A stretch of 64,000 bases of DNA, taken from contig NZ_JAHKRO010000008.1 in the NCBI RefSeq assembly GCF_019396325.1, forward strand, positions 1 to 64,000, written 5' to 3'. The stretch comes from Nonomuraea ceibae (GTDB lineage: Bacteria; Actinomycetota; Actinomycetes; Streptosporangiales; Streptosporangiaceae). Positions within the stretch are counted from its first letter, which is position 1; each line of letters starts with the position of its first letter. Below are positions 57,072 to 64,000 of the stretch, one piece after another. Under the pieces are notes generated by a model. That model saw nothing but the letters and a program-made list of their open reading frames with translations, had not been told where the DNA came from and searched no databases. The position numbers and the translations under genes were made by a program.

Positions 57072-58361
57072 TCAGCTCGTGATCGGGAAGTTGGCGCGGA
57101 TGACGCCGCCCGGGTCGCGCTCGCGCTTGATCCGCTCCAGGCGTGCCCGCACCTCGGCGGGGAAGGCCTGGGCGGCGCTCTCGCCGGGGGCGAGGAAGGT
57201 GTACGGCTTGCGCCCGCTGACCGCCTCGCCCAGCTGGGCCACCAGCGCGGCCTGCTTGGCCTGCACGGCCTCGGCCAGGTGCGGCAGCCGGAGTCCGAGC
57301 AGGTAGAGCAGGTACGGCTCGCCGAGCGCGCCGCCGGGGCCGCCGTCCGGGCGCGCCTCGGTCAGGGCGCCTCCCAGGTGCCGGATCTGCAGGTTCAGCA
57401 GCGGCGCGAGGTCGGCGTCCGCGAGGACGTCCACGGGCAGCCCCGTCAGCAGTTCGGTGCGGGCCAGCATCGGGCTGGGGTCGACCGGCTCGGCGGCGAT
57501 GGCGCCCAGGTCGGCGACGTCCATCGGGCCGCGGCTGTCCGACAGGCTGCCGCCGATCGCCGCCAGCGGGGCCAGCAGGTCCTCCGCCTCGGCCGCCCCG
57601 CCGAGGAAGGTCACGTCGATGCCGACCGTCGCCGGGGCGGGGGGCGGCGGGGCCATCCGGTTGAGCCACAGCGACAGCTCGCGCGGCGCGTCGGCCGTGA
57701 TGGCCCGGAACGCCTCGAACACCTCGCCGGTGCGCTCCGCCGGCCACACGACGCGCCCGCCGTACAGGCCGGGCACCTCGTACAGGTCCAGCTCGACGGC
57801 GGTGATGATGCCGTAGTCGCCGCCACCGCCGCGCAGCGCCCAGAACAGGTCGGCGTCGGAGTCCGCCGTGACCCGCACCTGTTCGCCCCCGGCGTCGACG
57901 ATCTCGAACGCGCGCACGGAGTCTGCGGCCCAGCCGTACGCGCGGCCGAACCAGGAGACGCCCCCGCCGGCGACGAATCCGGCGACGGACACCACCGGGC
58001 TGCTGCCCGCCGGCCCGGTGAGGCCGTGCTTGCCGGTGGCGGCCAGCACCTGCCCCCACCGCGCGCCCGCCCCGGCCCGGACCACCCGCCCGGCCGGGTC
58101 GACGGTGATCTCGTCCAGGCGGGCGGTGCGCACCAGGATCGTCCCGTCGACGTCACCGGAGGCGCCGTGACCGGACGGCTGGGCGGTGACGGTCAGCCCG
58201 GCCTGGCGGGCGTAGCGGACGAGCGCCACCACGTCGGCGGCGTCGGCCACCTCGGCGACCGCGACCACCGGCTGGCGCACCCCGATCGCCCAGGGCGCGG
58301 CGGCCCGGTCGAACCCGTCGTCGCCAGGCAGGAACACCTGGCCTCGCACGATGTCACGCAT
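57072..58361 (-). CDS. FAD-dependent oxidase of the berberine-bridge/VAO type
   Basis: A 429-residue flavoprotein. FAD-binding segment: VVALVRYARQAGLTVTAQPSGHGASGDVDGTILVRTARLDEITVDPAGRVVRAGAGARWGQVL; the His in S-G-H-G is the usual site of covalent FAD. It then has GFVAGGGVSWFGRAYGWAADSV and LFWALRGGGGDYGIITAVEL. The C-terminal end RIKRERDPGGVIRANFPITS matches the berberine-like domain, though shortened. It lies 12 bp after the SDR gene. These enzymes oxidise sugars or secondary metabolites; substrate unknown. Confidence 0.9.
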   Translation of the reverse strand: MRDIVRGQVFLPGDDGFDRAAAPWAIGVRQPVVAVAEVADAADVVALVRYARQAGLTVTAQPSGHGASGDVDGTILVRTARLDEITVDPAGRVVRAGAGARWGQVLAATGKHGLTGPAGSSPVVSVAGFVAGGGVSWFGRAYGWAADSVRAFEIVDAGGEQVRVTADSDADLFWALRGGGGDYGIITAVELDLYEVPGLYGGRVVWPAERTGEVFEAFRAITADAPRELSLWLNRMAPPPPAPATVGIDVTFLGGAAEAEDLLAPLAAIGGSLSDSRGPMDVADLGAIAAEPVDPSPMLARTELLTGLPVDVLADADLAPLLNLQIRHLGGALTEARPDGGPGGALGEPYLLYLLGLRLPHLAEAVQAKQAALVAQLGEAVSGRKPYTFLAPGESAAQAFPAEVRARLERIKRERDPGGVIRANFPITS

Positions 58362-58373
58362 GCATGTACTCCT

Positions 58374-59066
58374 TCAGAAGGGGATGGGGCCTTCGTCCTG
58401 GACGAAGGCGGCGGTGGGGCCGTCCGGGCCGAGCAGCGCCATGGCCACGATCGGCGCGGCGCCCTCCTCGGGCGTCTTGATCCCGGCGCCGTGGTTGATG
58501 TCGGTCTTCACCCAGCCCGGGTCGACCGCGTTGACCTTGACGGGGGTGTCCAGCAGCTCCTTGGCGTAGGACACGGTGATCATGTTGAGCGCGGCCTTGG
58601 CCGAGCAGTAGGTCACGTTGAGCATCGGCCACAGCGGGTGCCGACGGTCCAGGGCGCGGGTGATCGAGCCGCGTTCGCTGGAGACGTTCACCACGCGCCC
58701 CGCAGGGGAGCGGCGCAGCATCGGCAGCATCGCGTTCGTGACCTCGATGACGCCGAACACGTTCGTCTCGTAGATGAGCCGGGCCTGCTCGGCCGTGGCC
58801 TGGCTCGGCGGCCCGTCGGGCAGGACGATCCCGGCGTTGTTGACGAGGATGTCGAGCCCGCCGTACTCCCGCTCGATCCGCTCGGCGGCGGCGCGGACGC
58901 CGGCCGGGTCCGTGACGTCCAGGCGCACGTACGGCAGGCCGAGCCGCTCGGCGGCGGCCTCGTCGCGCGCGCCGACGATCGCGGTGACGCCGCGTTCGGT
59001 CAGCAGCCGGGCGGTCGCCAGGCCGATGCCCCGGGTGGCCCCGGTGACGAGGGCGACGCTCACCAT
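58374..59066 (-). CDS. Short-chain dehydrogenase/reductase
   Basis: A 230-residue classical SDR: VALVTGATRGIGLATARLLTERGV, LDVTDPAGV, LVNNAGIVLPDG, VVNVSSERGSI with Ser, and YCSAKAALNMITVSYAKEL with Y-x-x-x-K, ending PGWVKTDIN. The ATG at 59066 overlaps the stop of the AhpD-like gene. Middle gene of a three-gene operon with an AhpD-like protein and an FAD oxidase. Confidence 0.92.
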   Translation of the reverse strand: MVSVALVTGATRGIGLATARLLTERGVTAIVGARDEAAAERLGLPYVRLDVTDPAGVRAAAERIEREYGGLDILVNNAGIVLPDGPPSQATAEQARLIYETNVFGVIEVTNAMLPMLRRSPAGRVVNVSSERGSITRALDRRHPLWPMLNVTYCSAKAALNMITVSYAKELLDTPVKVNAVDPGWVKTDINHGAGIKTPEEGAAPIVAMALLGPDGPTAAFVQDEGPIPF

Positions 59067-59512
59067 GCCGCGCCCGCGATCTGACGGGTGGCGGCGTTGA
59101 GGCGGTTCCACAGGTTGACGGTGGCGATCTGCAGCAGCAGTCCGGCCAGCTCCTGCTCGGAGTAGTGGTCCGCGGCCTCGTCCCACACCGCGTCGCTGAC
59201 CAGGCCGCCGTCGGGCAGCCGGGTGGCCTCCTCGGTCAGGGCGAGCGCGGCGCGCTCGGCGTCGGTGAAGTACGGCGTCTCGCGCCAGGCGGCCACGGCG
59301 AACAGCCGCTCGTCGCTCTCGCCCTGCTTGCGCAGGTCCTTGGCGTGCATGTCCACGCACACGCTGCACCCGTTGATCTGGCTGGCCCGCAGCAGCACCA
59401 GGTCGACCGTGACCTTCGGCAGCCCGGCCTGGTCGGCCGCCTTGCCGAGCGCGAGCAGCGCCTGCATCGCGCCCGGCAGCACCAGGGCGGGGTTCTTCAT
59501 CCGTGCTTCCAT
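59060..59512 (-). CDS. AhpD/carboxymuconolactone decarboxylase-family protein
   Basis: A 150-residue helical protein with the redox-active pair C-S-V-C in LVLLRASQINGCSVCVDMHAKDLRKQGESDERLF, the AhpD signature, including the His four residues after the second Cys. ERAALALTEEATRLPDG and ELAGLLLQIATVNLWNRLN complete the fold. It may act as an alkylhydroperoxidase-like reductase. GAGGAGTCACTC before ATG 59512 supports this start. First gene of the operon; divergent from the SARP regulator. Confidence 0.9.
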   Translation of the reverse strand: MEARMKNPALVLPGAMQALLALGKAADQAGLPKVTVDLVLLRASQINGCSVCVDMHAKDLRKQGESDERLFAVAAWRETPYFTDAERAALALTEEATRLPDGGLVSDAVWDEAADHYSEQELAGLLLQIATVNLWNRLNAATRQIAGAAW

Positions 59513-59582
59513 GAGTGACTCCTCAGCAGAGTTGGTTGCCGCTTTCCGCTGACGAGTCTCGGCAAGGGCTTTGATGCGCCGG

Positions 59583-59611
59583 CTATGCGCGAGCTATGGA
59601 GCGCCGATATG
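59583..59611 (+). promoter_or_regulatory. Possible SARP-type direct repeats upstream of the regulator
   Basis: CTATG at 59583-59587 and again at 59594-59598 are 11 bases apart, followed by ATATG at 59607-59611. SARP-family activators bind direct repeats with about 11-bp period next to the -10 region. Located 23-50 bp upstream of the regulator's GTG. Weak evidence. Confidence 0.3.
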
Positions 59612-59633
59612 CCGTGACTTGTACGATCCTGGG

Positions 59634-62366
59634 GTGTCTGCGCGTTTCCTGATCCTGGGTCCCGTGGAGGTCTCGGCAGGCGACCGGCCGCTGCCCGCCC
59701 TCGCCCCCCGGCACCGTGCCTTCCTCGGCCACCTGCTGCTCCACGCGGGACGCGCCCAGAGCGTGGAACGGCTGATCGACGCGGTGTGGGGGCCGGCGCC
59801 GCCGGACACCGCGCGTGCCCAGGTGCACGCCGCGCTCGCGGCGATCCGGCGCGTCCTGCGCGCGGCGGGCGTGGCCGACCAGCTCCGGACGAGCGTGGCC
59901 GGATACGTGCTCACCACCCGGCCCGGCCAGCTCGACCTGGAGGACTTCACCACGCTCACGGCCACGGCCGAGGACGATCCACGGCACACCGCCGGGCGGC
60001 TGCGCTCGGCGCTGGAGCTGTGGCGCGGGCCCGCGTTCGCCGACGTGCAGGCGGAGTACGCGCCGGACGCCCGCGCGCGGCTGGAGGACCGGCGGCTGAC
60101 CGCCGTGGAACGGCTGGCCGACCTGGAGCTCGCCGAGGGACGCCACGAGGACCTGATCGACCGGCTCGGCGCGGAGCTGGCCGCCCACCCGCTGCGCGAG
60201 CGGCTGACCGGGCAGCTCATGCTGGCCCTGCACCGCGCCGGACGGCAGGCCGACGCGCTGGCCGCCGGACGCGCCTACCGGTCCCGGCTGGCCCATGAGC
60301 AGGGCCTCGACCCGGGGCCCGCGTTCCTGTCCGTGGAAGAGACCGTGCTCCAGGGCCCTGACGTACGGGCTGACGAGAGCCCGAAGGGGAAGAGCGCGAC
60401 GTACCTGCCCTACGACGTCGCCGACTTCGCCGGCCGCACCGCCGAGCTGACCCAGCTGATCGCCGGGGACGGCCCCATGCCGTCGATCACCGCGATCGAC
60501 GGCATGGCCGGCATCGGCAAGACCGCCCTCGCCGTGCGCGCCGCCCACCAGCTGGCCGACCACTACCCCGACGGCCGGCTCTTCGTCGACCTCCACGCGC
60601 ACACGGCGGGCAGGCAGCAGGTGAGCACGTCCGAGGCGCTGGAGGCCCTGCTGCGCCAGCTCGGCGTCCGCGCCGAGGCCGTCCCCGCCCACCTGGAGGA
60701 GCGCGCCGCGCTGTGGCGGGCCGAGCTGGCCGGCCGCCGCGTCCTCGTCGTCCTGGACAACGCCGCCGACTCCGCGCACGTACGCCCGCTGCTCCCCGGC
60801 CCCTCCGGCAGCCTCGTCCTCATCACCAGCCGGCGCCGGCTGACCGATCTCGACGGCGTCCGGTCCCTGCCCATGGAGGTGCTGCCGGCCGCCGACGCCA
60901 CCGACCTGTTCACCCGGATCGTGGGCGAGCGCGCCGTACGGGAGCCGGACGCGGTGGCCGAGGTCCTGCTGCTGTGCGGGTTCCTGCCGCTCGCCGTACG
61001 GATCGCCGGGGCGCGGCTGCGGCACCGGCCCCGCTGGAGCGTCGCCTACCTGGCCCAGCGCCTGCGCGACGAACGGCGCAGGCTGTCGGAGCTGGCCACC
61101 GCCGAGCGCGGCGTGGCGGCCGCGTTCGCCCTGTCCTACCAGCAGCTCGACGACACCGAGCGCCACCTGTTCCGCCTGCTCGGCCTCCACCCCGGCCGCG
61201 ACGTCACCCCGCCCGCCGCCGCCGCGCTGGCCGGGCTCGACGTCGCCGACGCCGAGGACACGCTGGAGTCGCTGCTGGACACGCACATGCTCCAGCAGCA
61301 CGAGCCGGGCCGCTACCGCTTCCACGACCTGCTGCGCCAGTACGCCCACGACACCGCCGCCGAGGAACCGCCCGCCGAACGCCACGCCGCCATGACCCGG
61401 CTGCTCGACCACCACCTGTGCACCGCCTCAGCCGCCATGGACCTGCTCTATCCCGACAGCGCGCACCGGCGGCCGAGGACCGGCCGCCCGGCGGCGCGCT
61501 TCCGCGACGCCGCCGAAGCGCTCGCCTGGCTCGACGCCGAACGCGGCAATCTCGTACGGACCGCCGCGCACGCCTGCGACACCGACTGGCCGGCCCACAC
61601 GGGCGCGCTGGCCACGACCCTCTACCGCTACCTGTACGACCACGCGCTGCACGACGACGCCCGCACCCTGTACGGCAGGGCGCTGGAGGCGGCCCGGCGG
61701 CTGGCGGACCCCGCCGGTGAGGGCCGGGCGCTGACCGACCTCGGCTGGGTGCACCACCTGCAGGGCGACCACCGGCTCGCGGCGGAGCACTTCGACCGGG
61801 CCCTGACCGCCTGCCGGGCCGCCGACGACCGCCGCGGCCAGGCGCGGGCGCTGACCGGCCTGGGCGACGTACGGGCCGCGACCGGCGACCACGAGGGCGC
61901 GCTCGCCGCGCTGCGCCGGGGGCTGGAGCTGTTCCGCGAGCTCGGCGACCACTTCGGCGAGGCGGTGACCACGGACTACCTCGGCGTCGCCCAGGAACGG
62001 CAGGGCCGCTTCGCCGAGGCGGACGCCCTGCACCGCGAGGCGCTGGAGATCTTCCGCGCCATCGGCAGCCGGGGCGGCGAGGCCGACGCCCTGCACCACC
62101 TCGGCATCGCCTGCCTGCGGCTCGGCCGGCCGGGCGAGTCGGGCGCGCACCACGGCGACGCCCTGGAGCTGTACCGCCGCTTCGGCTACCGGCGCGGCGA
62201 GGCCAAGGCCCTCAACGGCCTGGCCACGGCCGCACTGGCGCTCGGCGAGGCCGGCCGGGCGCGGCGTCTCTACCGGGACGCGCTCGACGCGGCCGTCGAG
62301 GTGGGCGACCTCGCCGAGCAGTCCCGCGCCCGCGCCGGCCTCGCCGGCCTGGCGGCCGGCCCCTGA
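59634..62366 (+). CDS. SARP/AfsR-type regulator with NB-ARC and TPR domains
   Basis: A 910-residue transcriptional regulator. Residues 1-90: OmpR-like winged helix (LPALAPRHRAFLGHLLLHAGRAQSVERLIDAVWG, ARAQVHAALAAIRRVL, GYVLTTRPGQLDL). 95-240: bacterial transcriptional-activator (BTAD) domain. 265-560: NB-ARC ATPase with P-loop AIDGMAGIGKTALAVRAA, Walker B RRVLVVLDNAADSAHVRPLLPG, and GFLPLAVRIAG. 640-905: TPR repeats (LGWVHHLQGDHRLAAEHFDRALTACRA and four more). This is the AfsR architecture. GTG at 59634 places the domain correctly. It probably controls the neighbouring oxidase genes. Confidence 0.9.
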   Translation: MSARFLILGPVEVSAGDRPLPALAPRHRAFLGHLLLHAGRAQSVERLIDAVWGPAPPDTARAQVHAALAAIRRVLRAAGVADQLRTSVAGYVLTTRPGQLDLEDFTTLTATAEDDPRHTAGRLRSALELWRGPAFADVQAEYAPDARARLEDRRLTAVERLADLELAEGRHEDLIDRLGAELAAHPLRERLTGQLMLALHRAGRQADALAAGRAYRSRLAHEQGLDPGPAFLSVEETVLQGPDVRADESPKGKSATYLPYDVADFAGRTAELTQLIAGDGPMPSITAIDGMAGIGKTALAVRAAHQLADHYPDGRLFVDLHAHTAGRQQVSTSEALEALLRQLGVRAEAVPAHLEERAALWRAELAGRRVLVVLDNAADSAHVRPLLPGPSGSLVLITSRRRLTDLDGVRSLPMEVLPAADATDLFTRIVGERAVREPDAVAEVLLLCGFLPLAVRIAGARLRHRPRWSVAYLAQRLRDERRRLSELATAERGVAAAFALSYQQLDDTERHLFRLLGLHPGRDVTPPAAAALAGLDVADAEDTLESLLDTHMLQQHEPGRYRFHDLLRQYAHDTAAEEPPAERHAAMTRLLDHHLCTASAAMDLLYPDSAHRRPRTGRPAARFRDAAEALAWLDAERGNLVRTAAHACDTDWPAHTGALATTLYRYLYDHALHDDARTLYGRALEAARRLADPAGEGRALTDLGWVHHLQGDHRLAAEHFDRALTACRAADDRRGQARALTGLGDVRAATGDHEGALAALRRGLELFRELGDHFGEAVTTDYLGVAQERQGRFAEADALHREALEIFRAIGSRGGEADALHHLGIACLRLGRPGESGAHHGDALELYRRFGYRRGEAKALNGLATAALALGEAGRARRLYRDALDAAVEVGDLAEQSRARAGLAGLAAGP

Positions 62367-62490
62367 AGGACCAGGGTCCCGGCTCCGGTCCAGATGCCCG
62401 GGCGTTGCAGATGCGGGGCCGGAATTGGTCCTCCGGGCGGCTGCGCGATCGGCCCTTATCGGGGGTACCGATCGGTGTCACGCTCAGGGC

Positions 62491-63846
62491 ATGACAACGA
62501 CAGCGACTCGCTTCGACGGCCGGCTCCTCACCCCCGGCGACGCCGGCTACGACAGCGCCCGCACCGTCTGGAACGCCATGGTCGACCGGCGGCCCCGGAT
62601 GATCGTCCGCGCGGCGGGCGTCGCCGACGTGGTCGCCGCCGTGCGGCTGGCGCGGGAGCTGGACCTGGAGATCGGCGTGCGCTGCGGCGGCCACAACGCC
62701 GCCGGGTTCGCCGTCCCCGACGGCGGACTCATGATCGACCTGACGCCCATGGGCGGCGTGCGGATCGACCCGGCCCGCCGCCGGGCCCGGGTGCAGGGCG
62801 GCGCGCTGCTCGGCGCGCTGGACCGCGCGTCCCAGGCGTACGGCCTGGCCACCACCGCCGGCAACGTCTCGCACACCGGCGTCGGCGGGCTCACGCTCGG
62901 CGGCGGCATGGGCTGGCTGGCCCGCCAGTACGGCCTGGCCTGCGACAACGTCATCTCGTACACGATGGTCACCGCCGAAGGGGACGTGGTGACCGCGAGC
63001 CGTGCCGAGAACCCCGGCCTGTTCTGGGGCCTGCGCGGCGGCGGCGGCAACTTCGGCGTCGTCACCGAGTTCGAGTTCCGGCTGCATCACACGGGCACGC
63101 GGACGCTGGTCGCCGAGTTCGACTTCCGCGCCGAGGACGCCGTCCCGGTCCTCGAGGGCTGGCGCGACCTGACCGCCGTCGCGCCCCGGCAGGCGACGTT
63201 CACCGCCGGCGTCGGCAGCGGCCCGGAAGGCCCGATCGCCACGGCCGGGTTCGTGTGGGTCGGCGACCCGGACGAGGGCCGCCGGCTGCTCCCCGCGATG
63301 CGGGCGCTCGGGCGTCCCGTCGCCTCACGCGTCACCACCCCGTCCTACCTCGAACTCCAGCGGCGCGACGACTCCACCGGCGGCCACGCCTACCGCCGCT
63401 ACGCCAAGGCGCACTACCTGCGGCGATTCCCCACCGCGGCGATCGAGGCGTTCCTGCTGCGCGGCGGCGCCGACCTGAGCGCGGACCCGTACCTGCCGGG
63501 CGTCGGCCTGCAGGCGCACGGCGGCGCGATCGCCGACGTCCCCGAGGCGGACGCGGCGTTCGGCCACCGGGGCACGATGTTCGAGTTCGGGGCCGGGTCC
63601 CGCTGGACCGACCCGGCCGAGGACGACGCCAGGATGGGCGCCGCCCGCGCCGCCGGGGCGTCGCTCGAACCGTACGCGAGCGGGGTGTACGTCAACTCGC
63701 TGACGGCCGACGAGCTGGCCGAGGGGCAGAGCGGCGTGCGGCGGGCGTACCCGGCCGCGAAACTGGCCCGGCTGACCGAGCTCAAGACCGCGTACGACCC
63801 GGCCAACGTGTTCCACCTGAACCAGAACATCCGCCCGGCACGCTGA
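62491..63846 (+). CDS. Berberine-bridge-type FAD-linked oxidase
   Basis: A 451-residue flavoprotein. VVAAVRLARELDLEIGVRCGGHNAAGFAVPDGGLMIDLTPMGGVRIDP contains the covalent-FAD His (G-G-H-N). GNVSHTGVGGLTLGGGMGWLARQYGLACDNV follows; in bicovalent members the position near GNVSHTG is Cys, here Ser-His, so the second bond is absent. LFWGLRGGGGNFGVVTEFEF and the C-terminal LKTAYDPANVFHLNQNIRP (berberine-like motif) complete the family. A perfect palindrome ACCGATCGGT lies at 62467-62476 just upstream. Substrate unknown; gluco-oligosaccharide or metabolite oxidation is possible. Confidence 0.92.
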   Translation: MTTTATRFDGRLLTPGDAGYDSARTVWNAMVDRRPRMIVRAAGVADVVAAVRLARELDLEIGVRCGGHNAAGFAVPDGGLMIDLTPMGGVRIDPARRRARVQGGALLGALDRASQAYGLATTAGNVSHTGVGGLTLGGGMGWLARQYGLACDNVISYTMVTAEGDVVTASRAENPGLFWGLRGGGGNFGVVTEFEFRLHHTGTRTLVAEFDFRAEDAVPVLEGWRDLTAVAPRQATFTAGVGSGPEGPIATAGFVWVGDPDEGRRLLPAMRALGRPVASRVTTPSYLELQRRDDSTGGHAYRRYAKAHYLRRFPTAAIEAFLLRGGADLSADPYLPGVGLQAHGGAIADVPEADAAFGHRGTMFEFGAGSRWTDPAEDDARMGAARAAGASLEPYASGVYVNSLTADELAEGQSGVRRAYPAAKLARLTELKTAYDPANVFHLNQNIRPAR

Positions 63847-63851
63847 TGGCC

Positions 63852-64000
63852 TCAGCGTTCCCGTACCTCGCGCACGGCCGCCGCGAGCAGCGCGACCCCT
63901 TCGGCGATGGCGGCCTCGCCCAGGATGGCGTAGCCGAAGATCAGGCCGCCCGGCCCGGCGCCGGTGATCCGGTACGGGCCGACGCCGTGGATGCCGAGCC
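63852..64000 (-). CDS. C-terminal end of a MocR/PdxR-like or aminotransferase-type protein (partial)
   Basis: The minus-strand frame enters from the right edge and ends at TGA (63852-63854). About 48 residues are visible: GIHGVGPYRITGAGPGGLIFGYAILGEAAIAEGVALLAAAVREV. The pattern G-V-G-x-Y ... G-L-x-x-G-Y-A-x-L-x-E-x-x-I-x-x-G-V-x-x-L-A is the usual end of GntR-aminotransferase (MocR) fusion regulators. The rest of the gene is outside the window. Confidence 0.7.
   Translation of the reverse strand, partial: LGIHGVGPYRITGAGPGGLIFGYAILGEAAIAEGVALLAAAVREVRER

Noticed and set aside
1..64000. CRISPR arrays, rRNA genes and insertion sequences
   Set aside because: No regularly spaced repeats with unique spacers, no rRNA-like sequence and no transposase gene were seen in the window.

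Overview
The window is high-GC actinomycete DNA. GC-rich third codon positions, an SsgB-type sporulation/cell-division protein, an actinobacterial-type L-rhamnose isomerase, a SARP/AfsR-type regulator and a pSAM2-type integrative element all fit a sporulating filamentous actinomycete. A Streptosporangiaceae-like host is an inference from overall feel, not something I could test.

Layout. 1-3.8 kb: three consecutive ADP-ribosylglycohydrolase-family genes (the first cut by the window edge) translationally coupled to a ribokinase-like PfkB kinase. 3.9-8.2 kb: a frameshifted DinB-like gene, a small acidic protein, a FadR-type GntR regulator divergent from leuA, and pyrF. leuA is preceded by a 14-residue leader peptide with three Leu codons and mutually exclusive hairpins, a textbook attenuator. 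8.4-12.9 kb: small hypotheticals, a HAD phosphatase, an HxlR regulator divergent from an F420/NADP-type oxidoreductase with a near-perfect palindromic operator between them, a 0.5 kb GC-repeat tract, and endonuclease V. 13.0-15.6 kb: a kynurenine-formamidase-like hydrolase carrying an extra N-terminal domain, followed by kynurenine 3-monooxygenase. 15.6-19.1 kb: TauE/SafE exporter, glutamine amidotransferase, folD and a cyclodeaminase-family folate gene. 19.1-25.1 kb: an L-rhamnose locus, with rhaB and a LacI regulator on the minus strand divergent from mutarotase, isomerase and a bifunctional aldolase/dehydrogenase on the plus strand, and two LacI-like operators between. 25.4-31.0 kb: DUF4132 protein, a CE1758/CE1759-type flavin monooxygenase/reductase pair, NAD-binding protein and IclR regulator. 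31.07-31.22 kb: tRNA-Val(GAC) and tRNA-Gly(GCC). 31.2-42.1 kb: SDR, ArsR, hutH, a dehydrogenase-RidA fusion, LysR, pabB-pabC, two lipoproteins (LVIVD and DUF305) and ssgB.

42.6-55.9 kb is an integrated actinomycete integrative and conjugative element (AICE) of about 13.26 kb, inserted in the 3' end of tRNA-Val(CAC) and bounded by perfect 82-bp direct repeats. It carries int, xis, a RepSA-type rolling-circle initiator, small zinc-ribbon and HTH proteins, a GIY-YIG-like protein, an FtsK/TraB motor with its membrane half encoded separately, an SCO3933-type regulator, a divergent XRE-TPR regulator (frameshifted) with a 2H phosphoesterase, and AT-richer cargo at the right end. That cargo is an unknown one-TM protein and a SLATT-like gene interrupted by an amber codon. 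Four copies of a 17-bp motif (GTGACAAACTGAGTGAC) lie near the ends and look like integrase arm sites. Just outside attR is a decayed second integrase, so the tRNA has been a repeated target.

56-64 kb is chromosomal again: a gene relic, a zinc-ribbon protein, a minus-strand AhpD-SDR-FAD oxidase operon divergent from a SARP/NB-ARC/TPR regulator, a second berberine-bridge-type FAD oxidase, and the 3' end of a MocR-like gene. All functions are assigned by reading motifs. No search was run.
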